Shown piece by piece: positions 1 through 8,438 of a stretch of 64,000 nucleotides of DNA. The position numbers and the translations under genes were made by a program. Numbering within the stretch: the first letter of the stretch is position 1; every line of letters begins with the position of its first letter. The notes under the pieces are model-generated. The model saw only the letters and a list, made by a program, of their open reading frames with translations. It was not told the origin of the DNA and made no database searches. The DNA is from Desulfomonile tiedjei DSM 6799 (lineage in GTDB: Bacteria > Desulfobacterota > Desulfomonilia > Desulfomonilales > Desulfomonilaceae), in contig NC_018025.1 of assembly GCF_000266945.1 (NCBI RefSeq), forward strand, positions 4,034,001 through 4,098,000. Direction: 5' to 3'.

Positions 1-297
1 ACCAGTTCACGCAAGCCTAATGGTGATCTCAATCCCATGCAGCTTGTAGCCTACAGCATGGGGGCGTCAGTCCTGGGATACGAGCCGAATCAGCTTGATT
101 ACAGGTTTGAGTACCTGATCAAAACTGCAAAGCCCGATTTCGTCCTGTGTCCTGTGAAAATCCGTGATCATGACCGTGAACGATTCCTGAAGATTGTGGC
201 CAGGATATGGAAGGCGATCCGCTCGTCGATCTTCTATCCGAACCCAGGCTATCTGTGTAGTTCTTGCGGGTACCAAATATGGTGCAAGGAATGGTGA
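1..297 (+). CDS. RecB/Cas4-like PD-(D/E)XK nuclease, C-terminal part (5' end outside window)
   Basis: The reading frame is open from base 1 and ends at a stop at 295-297; the gene starts upstream of the window. The visible part matches residue for residue the end of the complete nuclease at 20565-21344: a stretch equivalent to its DLKT-ASKK loop, a Q-x3-Y-like helix (MQLVAYSM) and a C-terminal cysteine cluster C-x2-C-x5-C (LCSSCGYQIWC). In the Cas4/AddB class these cysteines, with one near the N-terminus, hold a 4Fe-4S cluster. The likely role is 5'-3' single-strand exonuclease processing in phage-like recombination. The next gene starts 11 bases after the stop, the same order and spacing as in the second copy, so this is a duplicated two-gene module in a related element. 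The catalytic half cannot be judged because it is outside the window. Confidence 0.8.
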   Translation, partial: TSSRKPNGDLNPMQLVAYSMGASVLGYEPNQLDYRFEYLIKTAKPDFVLCPVKIRDHDRERFLKIVARIWKAIRSSIFYPNPGYLCSSCGYQIWCKEW

Positions 298-308
298 AGG
301 AGGACAAC

Positions 309-617
309 ATGGCCAAGAAAGACAGTCGCAGCGTCACCGACATCGTTGCGTTTCAACCCACAGCCAATGTCACCGTGCTTCCTCCTGACTCAGGAGTGGT
401 AGGACAGTTCCTCGATGATACCCGCAACATGCTCAAGGCCCGAGCTATGAGGATGAGCGGCTTGCTCAAGCGCATCAATGAGTCAGGCCAAAGGACTGAG
501 CAATTGTTACGGCAGGCTGCGGAAAGAATGGAGTCCGCAGAAGCTGCGCTTGGTGCTCAGTTCAGGAGTGAGGGACTGTTGCCTGGGAACGATGAAGACC
601 AGGAGGCGGAAGGCTGA
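309..617 (+). CDS. Small helical protein partnered with the nuclease (copy 1)
   Basis: The 102-residue product starts at the ATG preceded by an AAGGAGGA ribosome site; an in-frame upstream ATG at 264 lies inside the nuclease gene and is less likely. It is a clear paralogue of the gene at 20244-20555: both begin MAK and share VTDIVA-QPTA-VTVLPPDSGVVG and the helix around MLKARAMRM-GLL-RI-E-GQRTE-LLR-AAERME-AE-AL. A short conserved N-terminal segment is followed by one long amphipathic, probably coiled-coil helix. I do not recognise the family. Conservation of the pair nuclease plus this protein in two elements suggests they work together, perhaps in recombination or DNA packaging, but no function is shown by the sequence. 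Confidence 0.8.
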   Translation: MAKKDSRSVTDIVAFQPTANVTVLPPDSGVVGQFLDDTRNMLKARAMRMSGLLKRINESGQRTEQLLRQAAERMESAEAALGAQFRSEGLLPGNDEDQEAEG

Positions 618-662
618 AACAGCCATAACCAGATATTCTGCATTTCAATCATGTCAAATTCT

Positions 663-683
663 ATAGAGACCGAAGGTCTCTAT
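663..683 (+). terminator. Hairpin terminator after nuclease module, copy 1
   Basis: ATAGAGACC and GGTCTCTAT form a perfect 9-bp stem around a 3-base loop, followed by TT. A nearly identical hairpin (20192-20213) lies after the paralogous module in the other element, so this terminator travelled with the gene pair. Confidence 0.65.
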
Positions 684-984
684 TTCCCCGCCCAGACACG
701 AATGTCTTGCTATTCTTACACATCCCGAACGTATGCAGATGGGAGATTTTGCAGGCAGGGACTGCAAGAACGACCCCCACCCCCTTTACTGTTTTCCAAA
801 ATCCTGGATGGGACCCAAAAAAACAGCTCCTGGCCTTCTTAAATTCCTCACCGATCCAAATCACTAAGGACTTCATACAGTCCCCGCCTAGCAAATCTCA
901 GCAGAGCCTATCCGTTTCCGCTAAGGCGAAAAGACCATTTTATTAGGTCCTACGAAATCTTTTGGAGTTTTGCAGGACGTCGAA
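684..984. other. Intergenic stretch without recognised gene
   Basis: Between the end of the nuclease module and the convergent lipoprotein gene I see no reading frame with a ribosome site and no clear repeat; only the hairpin at 663-683 borders it. Confidence 0.5.
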
Positions 985-1194
985 TTACTGACATTTTTTT
1001 ATACATTCGTTATATTGACCCTCAAGGAAATACCCAAAAAAAGGTGTTCCTGATTTTCCCATTGCCTGATCTTTGCACCGCTCTTTGCAATCAATATAAC
1101 CTTCTACTCTGGCAGATCCGCCCGATGATTTTTTGTCACATCCACAGACGAGAATAGCCATTAACAACGCTAAGATCATCAACAGTCCTTTCAT
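985..1194 (-). CDS. Small putative lipoprotein
   Basis: The product is 69 residues when started at the ATG that follows a GGGAGGGA ribosome site by 8 bases. Residues 1-17 form a signal peptide (MKGLLMILALLMAILV) ending in a V-C-G-C stretch that can serve as a lipobox, followed by a polar K/S/G linker. The mature part is short and contains C-x3-C and a terminal C-x3-C (IDCKERC, YNECIKKC), suggesting disulphides in the periplasm. Family not recognised. It is the last of three small exported-protein genes on this strand (985-2255). Confidence 0.6.
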   Translation of the reverse strand: MKGLLMILALLMAILVCGCDKKSSGGSARVEGYIDCKERCKDQAMGKSGTPFFGYFLEGQYNECIKKCQ

Positions 1195-1286
1195 GTCTCG
1201 ATTCCCTCCCTTCCATTGCATAACGATTCAAAGCGATTGTCTACGCTGTCGCACTCATTGTTGTCTCGTCACCCCCGAACTTTGAC

Positions 1287-1691
1287 TCAGGGGAAGCATT
1301 TGGCATAGCCTTCACAATATCCACGCTGTGATCTGCAAAAACCTGCTTCCAGGACGCCGTGGTAGAATCTGGTGCCATCTGATTTGGTGCTGTAGCAGTG
1401 GCAACAGACCATTTCGACAGTCTGCCAAGGGGAAGCAGAATCCTGTGCATTGGTGCAGGTGCTAACCGAGGGCTCAAGTCCGTCATGGTTATGGGCCTGA
1501 ACCATGCCAGTAGAATATGCAGCGAAGGCTAAGAGGATGGCTAAGAGGTATCCGATCTTCAATCTGGCGTATTCTCGTGTGATAGTTGTTTTTGCTTCGG
1601 CACTGGAGACGGTTAGGAGCAGCCCCAACCATACCAGAATGCACCATGCTGTGATGCGCCGTTTGCCGTCACTATCTCGAAATCTTCTCAT
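1287..1691 (-). CDS. Small exported cysteine-rich protein, hypothetical
   Basis: The 134-residue product begins at an ATG with a GAGG ribosome site 7 bases upstream. Residues about 11-33 look like a signal peptide (ITAWCILVWLGLLLTVSSAEA). A second hydrophobic stretch follows near residues 45-63. The C-terminal third has several cysteines, including the pair in MVCCHCYS and C-x7-C near the end. I do not know the family. Its neighbours on both sides are also predicted exported proteins, which supports it being real. The double hydrophobic segment may instead mean a start at the second one. Confidence 0.45.
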   Translation of the reverse strand: MRRFRDSDGKRRITAWCILVWLGLLLTVSSAEAKTTITREYARLKIGYLLAILLAFAAYSTGMVQAHNHDGLEPSVSTCTNAQDSASPWQTVEMVCCHCYSTKSDGTRFYHGVLEAGFCRSQRGYCEGYAKCFP

Positions 1692-1754
1692 TCTTGAACC
1701 TCGTTATGCTTCATTTTGAGCACACAGGTTATTTGGCTGGGAAATCGTGTTCCG

Positions 1755-2255
1755 TTACGGGCATCCACCATTGCAGATTTCTTTGGCATTACAGACCCAA
1801 ATAGTCTCACCGACTTCCAGGTTGTAGGGCGGATTTGGCTTGACTTGAAATATCTTGAATCCCATTAATTCGTATGACAGGGTGGTCGTTCCCGTTATAT
1901 CTTGCTTTTGCAGCTGCAGGATTTCTCCTGATGGTGCAGCGTAAACGAGTTTACCCCAGTCCTTCCCTCTTGCGATTGCCTTCGCTATGACGCGGCAGAA
2001 TTCTTCCCGCCTAAATATGAGGGTCCCTTCTCCGAAAAGGCATCCACGGAACTGTGTTGAAGAATTCGGACGAGGATCATCTGTTGGTGACGCAATACCA
2101 AGCTTTTTGTTCACCAATGGTTTGCTCTCCCAAGCATACGGGGCATTTTTACCCTTATTTTCCGTGCTTGTCGCTTTCTGAGCTTCCTTTTCGCCTCTTC
2201 CGCACATTACCAACGCTCCCAAGAAAAGAACGACGATCAGGATAACCTTTCTCAT
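1755..2255 (-). CDS. Putative exported protein, hypothetical
   Basis: The product has 166 residues. It starts with a hydrophobic signal segment (MRKVILIVVLFLGALVMC); the cysteine at 18 resembles a lipobox but with Met at -1, which is atypical. A charged, low-complexity linker with K/E/T/S precedes a compact domain (about residues 65-166) rich in aromatic and small residues, with cysteines near the end (VCNAKEICNGGC). No known domain recognised. It is the first gene of the 985-2255 group of small exported proteins; the group has no obvious tie to the recombination or restriction genes and probably represents cargo of element L. Confidence 0.6.
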   Translation of the reverse strand: MRKVILIVVLFLGALVMCGRGEKEAQKATSTENKGKNAPYAWESKPLVNKKLGIASPTDDPRPNSSTQFRGCLFGEGTLIFRREEFCRVIAKAIARGKDWGKLVYAAPSGEILQLQKQDITGTTTLSYELMGFKIFQVKPNPPYNLEVGETIWVCNAKEICNGGCP

Positions 2256-2384
2256 CTAAACCCCCATTTGTTTTCTTGTTAGTGCTCAATGTCCTGCACA
2301 GAGGGAATTTGAGCAATCACTTCCCAGAACTTAGGTGCGAGTCGTTATACAGCGCCACATGAGAATGGCTCGGTGATTTGGTGA

Positions 2385-2735
2385 TCATCTCTTCGGCCCC
2401 GTTTCCACCACATCAGGTGGACACCCAAGGTACTTCCAAAGCAGCAGCTCTATCAAAGAACTGAGGCTCCCCCCCGTTCCATCAGGGTCACTTTTTGCTT
2501 TCGCCAATGCCCGCCTTCGGATCTCGGCATTACACGTCATGCCGCTATTCACACGGGGATATTTGAATCTGGGGCGATGGGGGAGGATGGAGAAATCGAT
2601 CCGTTGACCCTTGTACTCTCGGACGATCTTTTTCAGGATTTCGATATCTTCTGGTTCAGGCCAAGTCGAGGGGGGAGCAGAGCAAGATTTGGCGGCTGAC
2701 TCGTCATTGCTTGGAAATCGTCTTTTTGCAGACAT
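2385..2735 (-). CDS. Small DNA-binding-like protein, paralogue 1
   Basis: Started at the ATG at 2735 (GAGGG about 10 bases upstream), the product has 116 residues; a GTG at 2783 would add 16. The C-terminal half (RVNSG..., then R-x3-A-x-AK, a TGGSLSSLIELLLWKYLG segment and PPDVVE) is shared with the neighbour at 2838-3188, so the two are tandem paralogues. The conserved part suggests a short helix-helix fold like ribbon-helix-helix or Arc-type regulators, but the match is weak and the function open. A perfect inverted repeat (2809-2824) lies just upstream and may be its operator. Confidence 0.55.
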   Translation of the reverse strand: MSAKRRFPSNDESAAKSCSAPPSTWPEPEDIEILKKIVREYKGQRIDFSILPHRPRFKYPRVNSGMTCNAEIRRRALAKAKSDPDGTGGSLSSLIELLLWKYLGCPPDVVETGPKR

Positions 2736-2808
2736 CTGAACCCGCACCCTCGATGAAACTGATGTGGTAACATTAGACCACACCCATGTTCAGATGTCAA
2801 GCGCTATG

Positions 2809-2824
2809 TGGTATCAGGATACCA
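2809..2824. promoter_or_regulatory. Perfect inverted repeat, candidate operator
   Basis: TGGTATC and GATACCA flank two bases (7+2+7). The site sits in the 102-base gap between the two paralogous small genes, upstream of 2385-2735 on the minus strand, where an operator for an autoregulated small DNA-binding protein would be expected. Confidence 0.4.
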
Positions 2825-2837
2825 ATTTAATAATTCT

Positions 2838-3188
2838 TCAATCGCTTCGCTTCAATTGCTCCACTACATCGTCAGGGCTTCCGATATAGATCCACAGGAG
2901 CCATTCCACTAGCTGGGAAAGATTTCCTCCTGTGCGCAACCGTTCCTGCCTTGCCTTATTCATGGCTCGGTCCAGGATGATTTCATTCACTCTGATTCCC
3001 GAGTTCTTCGTTTTTCCGAGGAACACGGGCCTGCGCTCAATTGCGTTCAGCGTAGTCGCTTCCCTGGCCTTCCACCATTCAATGATCTCTTTCAGCGTTG
3101 CGGTTTCGTCCAGTAACCACTCTGGTAATGGCGGTTCATCAAGGGGTTTTCTCGACTTTCCAGATTGGGCTGATTTCTTTTCCTTCAT
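2838..3188 (-). CDS. Small DNA-binding-like protein, paralogue 2
   Basis: The 116-residue product starts MKEKKS after an AGGGAGGAGA-type ribosome site. The N-terminal third is lysine- and proline-rich. Residues about 66-112 carry the segment shared with 2385-2735: GIRVNE-IL-RA-NKAR, then TGGNLSQLVEWLLWIYIG and SPDDVVE. The shared motif in tandem genes points to duplication, and the small basic format is compatible with a ribbon-helix-helix-like regulator. No family could be assigned with certainty. Confidence 0.55.
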   Translation of the reverse strand: MKEKKSAQSGKSRKPLDEPPLPEWLLDETATLKEIIEWWKAREATTLNAIERRPVFLGKTKNSGIRVNEIILDRAMNKARQERLRTGGNLSQLVEWLLWIYIGSPDDVVEQLKRSD

Positions 3189-3545
3189 TCATCTCCTCCC
3201 TATGGCTTTGATCGAGTGCGGTGCCTCTTTCAATAGCCCACCAAAAGCTTGGGGATATCCAAATTACTGCTGTGGTAGGAGATTACCAGGTAAGATGCCA
3301 ATTGGTCAAGAATTTAGTAGAATAGAGCTACCATGAGAATAGTGAGAGGGATTGCCACGGGAAAGAATGAAGAGGAATCTGTACGAGAAACGAGGGACAG
3401 GCATAAGCCAGACAAACCCTGGCGTGCGCACAAGGGTAATTGTCGCTGCCGCTCAAGTCCAATTGTCGTCGATCATACGGAAACAGTGATGACTTCAATA
3501 AGGTGTTTAGCAGTGATCATGGGGCCGTATCGAGACCAATTCTCG

Positions 3546-3569
3546 AACATGCTAGACGTCTGGCATGTT
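3546..3569. promoter_or_regulatory. 24-bp palindrome, copy 1
   Basis: The 24 bases read AACATGC, one mismatch, AGACGTCT, one mismatch, GCATGTT, so all but one base pair of the palindrome is intact. A second copy lies at 3755-3778 with 21 of 24 bases the same. Both are in the 660-base gap beside the ParB-like gene; they may be its binding (parS-like) sites or operators. Confidence 0.55.
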
Positions 3570-3754
3570 GGACAAGGCTATAAAGGCGCTTATTTACTGG
3601 TAAAACTGTGGAACGGATATCGACGGGAGCACAAAATTCGGTTGGTCCCGAACTCATTGCAGTCGCAAGAAGTTTGGATGCATGGGCACAATGGCAGACG
3701 ATTTCAGGGCCTTATTTAGAACTTATCATGAGGTTGTTCTGAGCCTGATTTTTG

Positions 3755-3778
3755 AACATGCCCGACGTCTGGCATGCT
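3755..3778. promoter_or_regulatory. 24-bp palindrome, copy 2
   Basis: This copy shares the central GACGTCTGGCATG with copy 1 and is itself a palindrome with few mismatches (CATGCC-GACGTC-GGCATG). The 209-base spacing between copies equals close to 20 helical turns. Apart from these sites the gap 3189-3851 has no supported gene. Confidence 0.55.
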
Positions 3779-3805
3779 ACTCCGAGGTTCTGGAGGGCTT
3801 TTGGG

Positions 3806-3840
3806 GATAAAAACGTGCCCCAAGGAGGCTTTGGGGCACG
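3806..3840 (-). terminator. Rho-independent terminator of the ParB-like gene
   Basis: On the minus strand, a 10-bp GC-rich stem (CGTGCCCCAA with its complement, positions 3814-3840) is followed directly by a run of five T. It lies 12 bases after the stop of 3852-4577. Confidence 0.75.
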
Positions 3841-3851
3841 GGTCGGAAACC

Positions 3852-4577
3852 TTACGCCATTTCGGGCTCGGGTTCACTCAATTCAATACGTACAAGGCGC
3901 TTCTTGGCTGCATCGAGGAGGTCAAGCTGCTCCATGAGCCTCGGCCTCGTCTTGTCGATGGTTTTGATGAGCCTTATCCGATCCTCGGATTCCAGTTCTT
4001 CCTGAAGGAGGATGGAATCCATCAGCATCTTTTTGGCTTCCTCATCACCATAGTAAGCCAAGGGATTCTCCAACATTTTCCTCAAGTCTTTCATTCTTCC
4101 GCCATACACCTTGGCCTTCTTCGTCTCATAGACTTTTTCGGTAAGTCTCCTTACCGACCAGGCCCCCTTGCTGGCCTTTTCCGCAAGATCGTTGCGGGTC
4201 TTTTCATCGGTCACCCGCAACAACAGTGCGTAATGAGAAAGAGTGAGGTTGGAGCAATCCGCCTTGAGATCAGTGAGGGTTCGCTTGAGATCCGCAGCTC
4301 TCACCCACCCGCCGAGAGTCCTCCTATCGACCATCAGGTCGGGATGCTTACTGACATCCACCAGCGACTGACTCTTGTACGGATTTCGAGAAACCGCATC
4401 ACCCAATCTACCCTGAAAAAGCTCATCGAGTATGTACTCGCCGATTTCCATCTTTCCGACTTCAACGGTATTGACTGCCCGAAGGTTTATTCCTTTGACA
4501 ATCCCGTCGATGTCGATCAACACAGAAGAATCGGATTGCGGATTCTCAGGGTTACCCTCAGTGGTTGTATTTTTCAT
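3852..4577 (-). CDS. ParB-like HTH DNA-binding protein
   Basis: Started at the ATG with a TTGGAG site 9 bases upstream, the product has 241 residues. The central part (about residues 115-155) reads LTLSHYALLLRV-D---R--LAEKA--GAWSVRRLTEKV, which fits the helix-turn-helix end of ParB/Spo0J-type proteins (LS--HARALL-L-D----LA------LSVR--E--V). The N-terminal ParB catalytic/clamp box (GERR) is not present, so it is not a canonical ParB. A charged helical C-terminus may dimerise. Two 24-bp palindromes lie 74 and 280 bases downstream. Binding of those sites, in segregation or gene control of element L, is an inference. Confidence 0.5.
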   Translation of the reverse strand: MKNTTTEGNPENPQSDSSVLIDIDGIVKGINLRAVNTVEVGKMEIGEYILDELFQGRLGDAVSRNPYKSQSLVDVSKHPDLMVDRRTLGGWVRAADLKRTLTDLKADCSNLTLSHYALLLRVTDEKTRNDLAEKASKGAWSVRRLTEKVYETKKAKVYGGRMKDLRKMLENPLAYYGDEEAKKMLMDSILLQEELESEDRIRLIKTIDKTRPRLMEQLDLLDAAKKRLVRIELSEPEPEMA

Positions 4578-4593
4578 TGCAAAACTCCAATAA

Positions 4594-4788
4594 TTACATA
4601 TAAAACTCCTTTGTTGAATGTCCGAAGCTGACACGGATCAAGCCGTTATCAGCCCAGACGCTAGTTGTGACGTCCTCCACCGCATCCTCGGAGCCATCTT
4701 CGTAATCCCTTCGGGTCACTCTGACAGCCGTGGGGATGCAAGCCTCCGTGTGGAGGTTGACAAATTGTTCGCCGCCTTTCGGTGACAT
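4594..4788 (-). CDS. Small hypothetical protein upstream of ParB-like gene
   Basis: A 64-residue frame (MSPKGGEQ... to FGHSTKEFYM) ends 16 bases before the ParB-like gene on the same strand. Its composition (TAVRVTRRDYEDGSEDAVEDV) is protein-like. No good ribosome site precedes the ATG, although a TTGACA lies about 35 bases upstream. It may be a real small gene or the end of a decayed longer one. Function unknown. Confidence 0.35.
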   Translation of the reverse strand: MSPKGGEQFVNLHTEACIPTAVRVTRRDYEDGSEDAVEDVTTSVWADNGLIRVSFGHSTKEFYM

Positions 4789-5365
4789 GGTGATCAAGGT
4801 ATGCACGTCTCCACCAGTGTCAAGTGGGCATGACAAAAAGAAATCTTCACAAAACATTGCACGTAATGATCTTTTTGATATGAATGCCGAAATCCTCCAC
4901 AGCAAAGAAGCATGTAAAGAAATAATTCGCAGAGCTGCTTCTTTTGGACTGCCCTGCAATCAAAAACCCGAGTCACCTCCTCTCCCGCTATGTTGACAAT
5001 GGTGATGGTCAATGAGTCAATCACGGCGATTGCCATCTTGATGAGGTTACTGGACATTTCGGGACCACCGTTGGAACATACGCATGTACGGAATGTTAAA
5101 ATGCAACCGATCGGGGTCTTGGCATAATCCTTGCATGGAACCCCTGAGCACGAAGTGGAACCACGGCCACGAAGAAGAAACGGGCCAGGAATTTCTGTGG
5201 ACAGAGTTCCATGGTGGGCATCAGCGGGTTTGTTCTCTGCGTCGGCTCCGAATCAGGGGTCGATCAATCTAGGAGCCAACGGAACGAACAAATAGCTTGT
5301 TATTTCCAGCCAATGGACGTATTCTCCGTTCCTGAGATGCAGAAATTAAGGGAGACTGCCTGTCT
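4789..5365. other. Intergenic region ahead of restriction-modification gene
   Basis: The divergent gap between the minus-strand small gene and the restriction-modification gene has no convincing gene. It contains a sigma-54-like site at 5119-5136. A weak minus-strand frame at 4794-5057 was considered and not accepted. Confidence 0.45.
5119..5136 (+). promoter_or_regulatory. Candidate sigma-54 (-24/-12) promoter
   Basis: TTGGCATAATCCTTGCAT has the GG-N10-GC spacing and most of the TGGCA...TTGCA consensus of RpoN promoters. It is oriented toward the restriction-modification gene that begins 230 bases downstream. A second such site with the same CCTTGCATGG end occurs at 20125-20141. Confidence 0.4.
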
Positions 5366-8300
5366 ATGCCGACGCTCGATCTCAAAACGAACCACAAAGC
5401 CGTGAAGGAATACTACGCAGGGCTCGAAGAATTTCACCGCCTCGGGGTTATCCATGAAACGGCTGTCCGTGCTGCGTTCCAAAGGCTCTTGGAGCATTGT
5501 TGCAAACAAACCAAGTGGACTTTCGTCGGCGAGTACAAATACCTCAGGAAGGGCCAGAGACCGCTCAGCGTTGACGGGGCGGCAGTTGACGGCTTCAAAA
5601 TCCCGCAGGCTTATTGGGAGGCCAAGGATACGCAGGATGACCTCCCGAAAGAGGTGCAGAAGAAATTCGAGAAAGGCTATCCCAGGAACAACATCGTTTT
5701 CCAGAGTCCCGACAGGGCCATCCTTTGGCAAGATTCCCGTCAAATACTTGATGGAGACATCACCAAACCTGATACCCTGGTCTATGTCGTAAAGGAACTG
5801 TTTGCTTACCAGCCCCAGAGCCAAAGGGATTGGGAAGCAGCTGTTGAGGAGTTCAAGCAAGACATACCCGCAAGTGCGGCCAAGCTGGTCGAACTCATCG
5901 AGACCGAACGCAAAGACAACAAAAGCTTTGTGAAAGCTTTCAACAGCTTTTCTGAAGTGTGCCGCTCGTCCATCAATCCCAACCTGTCAGATGCCGCCGT
6001 AGAAGAAATGCTTGTTCAACACCTGTTGACGGAAAGAATCTTCCGCAAGGTTTTTCACAACTCCGAATTCACGGACCGCAACATCATTGCTCGGGAAATT
6101 GAACGGGTCATCCATGCTCTCACATCAAGAAAATTTAGTCGAGAAGAGTTCCTGAGGCCGCTGGATCGTTTCTATGGGGCGCTTGAACGCAGGGCCGAGA
6201 CCCTTGATGACTACAGCCAACAGCAGACCTTCTTGAACACAGTGTATGAGAAGTTCTTCCAGGGTTTTGCTGTCAAGCAGGCAGACACTCACGGTATCGT
6301 GTACACCCCGCAGCCCATTGTAGATTTCATGGTTCGCTCTGTGGAGGAAATCCTGAAAAGAGAGTTCGGGAAGAGTCTGAGCGACGAAGGGGTGCACATA
6401 ATCGATCCCTTCGTGGGCACAGGGAATTTCGTTACACGGATCATGCGGGAGATGAAGAAGACTTCCCTGCCTCAGAAATACTCCCAGGAATTGCACTGCA
6501 ACGAGGTGATGCTGCTCCCATATTACGTGGCATCCATGAACATTGAACACGAGTATTATGAACGGACGGGAGAATACAAGCCTTTCGAGGGTATCTGCCT
6601 TGTGGACACCTTTGAGCTAGCGGAAAGCAAGCAACTATCCTTCATGTTCACACAGGAGAATACCGAGCGGGTAGAAAAGCTCAGAAAAACCAAGCTATTT
6701 GTTATTATTGGGAACCCTCCGTACAATGCCCATCAATTAGACGAAAACGACAAGAATAAGAATCGTAAGTACAAGACCATGGACAAAAGGGTCGCAGAGA
6801 CATATTCGAAAGATAGCTTGGCAACCAACAAGAACGCCTTGTCCGATCCATACGTGAAAGCTATACGTTGGGCGTCAGATAAAATCCTTGAGAGTAGAGA
6901 GGGAGTCGTAGCCTTTGTCTCGAACAGCAACTTCGTGTCGGATTTCGGCTTCGATGGAATGCGTAAGCACCTGCTCGAAGACTTCGATCTTATCTATGTT
7001 CTTGACCTTGGCGGGAACGTCCGAAAGAACCCTAAGATTTCTGGAACGACGCATAACGTTTTTGGAATACAGGTTGGTGTTAGTATTAACCTTTTTGTTC
7101 GTTTGCAGAATCACGGCAGCGGAAGATTCTTCTATTCTCGTGTAGATGATTTCTGGAAAAAGGAGCAGAAATTTTCCCTCCTGGAATCCTGTGGAGCATT
7201 TTCAGCTGTGAAGTGGGAAGAGATGTCTCCTGACGGCAGACACTCTTGGCTCACGAGCGGAATGCAGCCTGACTTCCCTGATTTGTTACCCATGGGAACA
7301 AAAGAGACGAAAGCAGGAATGGGAAATTCCCTCTTCAAGCTGTTCAGTTCTGGCATAAAGACAAATCGGGACTCGTGGGTCTACAATTTCGACGAAACAC
7401 GGCTTTCTGCAAACATTCGCAGGATTATAGAGACTTACAATGACCACGTAATTCGATGGAGCAGCAGTTTTCCCAGGCCAGACGTGGACAGCTTCGTCGA
7501 GGAGGACGTGTCCAAAATCAGTTGGTCCGAGGGTCTCAAGACCTCCTTGCAGAGGGGAAAGGTTGTTCAGTTCCGTGATACGTCCATTCGTAAGGCTCAT
7601 TATCGCCCGTTCACCTCGATGAGATTGTACCTCGATCCTATTCTCGCAGAACGATGCTATCGAATGCCTATAGTCTTTCCATCATCTCATACGGAAACTG
7701 AGAACCTTGCTATTTGCGTCGGCGCTTATGGACGTAAGGCATTTTCTGTGCTGATGGTCGATGGCTTCCCAGACGTGAATTTCTTTGGAGATCCTCATCA
7801 GGTCTTCCCGTTGTTCACTTACTCGGAAGATGGGTCGGATCGACGTGAGAACATCACAGATTGGGCAACAGAACAGTTCTCATCATCTGTAAAAGGCAAA
7901 GTTAATAAGAGGCAAATCTTCCATTACATTTACGCTGCTCTTCACTCTCCAGAATATCGGGAAAAATACCAAGCCAATCTCAAAAGAGAGCTTCCACGGA
8001 TACCTGCGCCGAAAACCATTGACCAGTTCTGTGCGTTCGTGTCGGCAGGCGAACGACTGGCAGATTTGCACATCAATTACGAGTCCCAGCCCGAACACCC
8101 TCTTGAGAAAATAGAGAATCCCGACAAGACCCTTAACTGGCGGGTGGAAAAGATGAAACTGACGAAGGACAAAACAGCCATTGTCTATAACGACTTTCTT
8201 ACCCTTGCAGGCATTCCTCCAGAAGCCTTTGAATACAGGCTTGGCAATCGTTCTGCATTGGAATGGATCATTGACAGGTACCAGGTACACACGGACAAGA

Positions 8301-8425
8301 GGAGCGGCATTGTCAACGATCCGAACCGAGCAGATGACCCGCAGTACATTGTGAAGCTGATTGGGAAGATTATTACAGTGAGCCTGGAAACGATGAAGAC
8401 CGTGAAATCTCTGCCCCAACTGTGA
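5366..8425 (+). CDS. Single-chain type IIG / ISP-like restriction-modification enzyme
   Basis: The 1019-residue product combines endonuclease, N6-adenine methyltransferase and target recognition in one chain. Near the N-terminus a PD-(D/E)XK-type nuclease site is seen: D75 and E85-A-K87 (DGFKIPQAYWEAKD). The AdoMet motif I (DPFVGTGNF) is at about residues 346-354 and the catalytic NPPY at about 450-453, the order of gamma-class MTases. The last 400 residues have the aromatic-rich character of the LlaBIII/LlaGI specificity domain. Classical type ISP enzymes are near 1500 residues with a central helicase; no Walker or DEAD box is present between nuclease and MTase here, so it is shorter and helicase-free, as in MmeI-type IIG enzymes. 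The next gene follows within 15 bases. Confidence 0.85.
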   Translation: MPTLDLKTNHKAVKEYYAGLEEFHRLGVIHETAVRAAFQRLLEHCCKQTKWTFVGEYKYLRKGQRPLSVDGAAVDGFKIPQAYWEAKDTQDDLPKEVQKKFEKGYPRNNIVFQSPDRAILWQDSRQILDGDITKPDTLVYVVKELFAYQPQSQRDWEAAVEEFKQDIPASAAKLVELIETERKDNKSFVKAFNSFSEVCRSSINPNLSDAAVEEMLVQHLLTERIFRKVFHNSEFTDRNIIAREIERVIHALTSRKFSREEFLRPLDRFYGALERRAETLDDYSQQQTFLNTVYEKFFQGFAVKQADTHGIVYTPQPIVDFMVRSVEEILKREFGKSLSDEGVHIIDPFVGTGNFVTRIMREMKKTSLPQKYSQELHCNEVMLLPYYVASMNIEHEYYERTGEYKPFEGICLVDTFELAESKQLSFMFTQENTERVEKLRKTKLFVIIGNPPYNAHQLDENDKNKNRKYKTMDKRVAETYSKDSLATNKNALSDPYVKAIRWASDKILESREGVVAFVSNSNFVSDFGFDGMRKHLLEDFDLIYVLDLGGNVRKNPKISGTTHNVFGIQVGVSINLFVRLQNHGSGRFFYSRVDDFWKKEQKFSLLESCGAFSAVKWEEMSPDGRHSWLTSGMQPDFPDLLPMGTKETKAGMGNSLFKLFSSGIKTNRDSWVYNFDETRLSANIRRIIETYNDHVIRWSSSFPRPDVDSFVEEDVSKISWSEGLKTSLQRGKVVQFRDTSIRKAHYRPFTSMRLYLDPILAERCYRMPIVFPSSHTETENLAICVGAYGRKAFSVLMVDGFPDVNFFGDPHQVFPLFTYSEDGSDRRENITDWATEQFSSSVKGKVNKRQIFHYIYAALHSPEYREKYQANLKRELPRIPAPKTIDQFCAFVSAGERLADLHINYESQPEHPLEKIENPDKTLNWRVEKMKLTKDKTAIVYNDFLTLAGIPPEAFEYRLGNRSALEWIIDRYQVHTDKRSGIVNDPNRADDPQYIVKLIGKIITVSLETMKTVKSLPQL

Positions 8426-8438
8426 GGCTGTGGACACA

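Noticed and set aside
3333-3719. 128-codon plus-strand frame between the small paralogues and the ParB-like gene
   Set aside because: No ribosome site, unusual composition, and it covers the first palindrome; more likely chance.
4794-5057. 87-codon minus-strand frame ahead of the small gene at 4594
   Set aside because: The first 35 residues look protein-like, but the rest is cysteine-rich noise and the ribosome site is weak; it could at most be a decayed gene.
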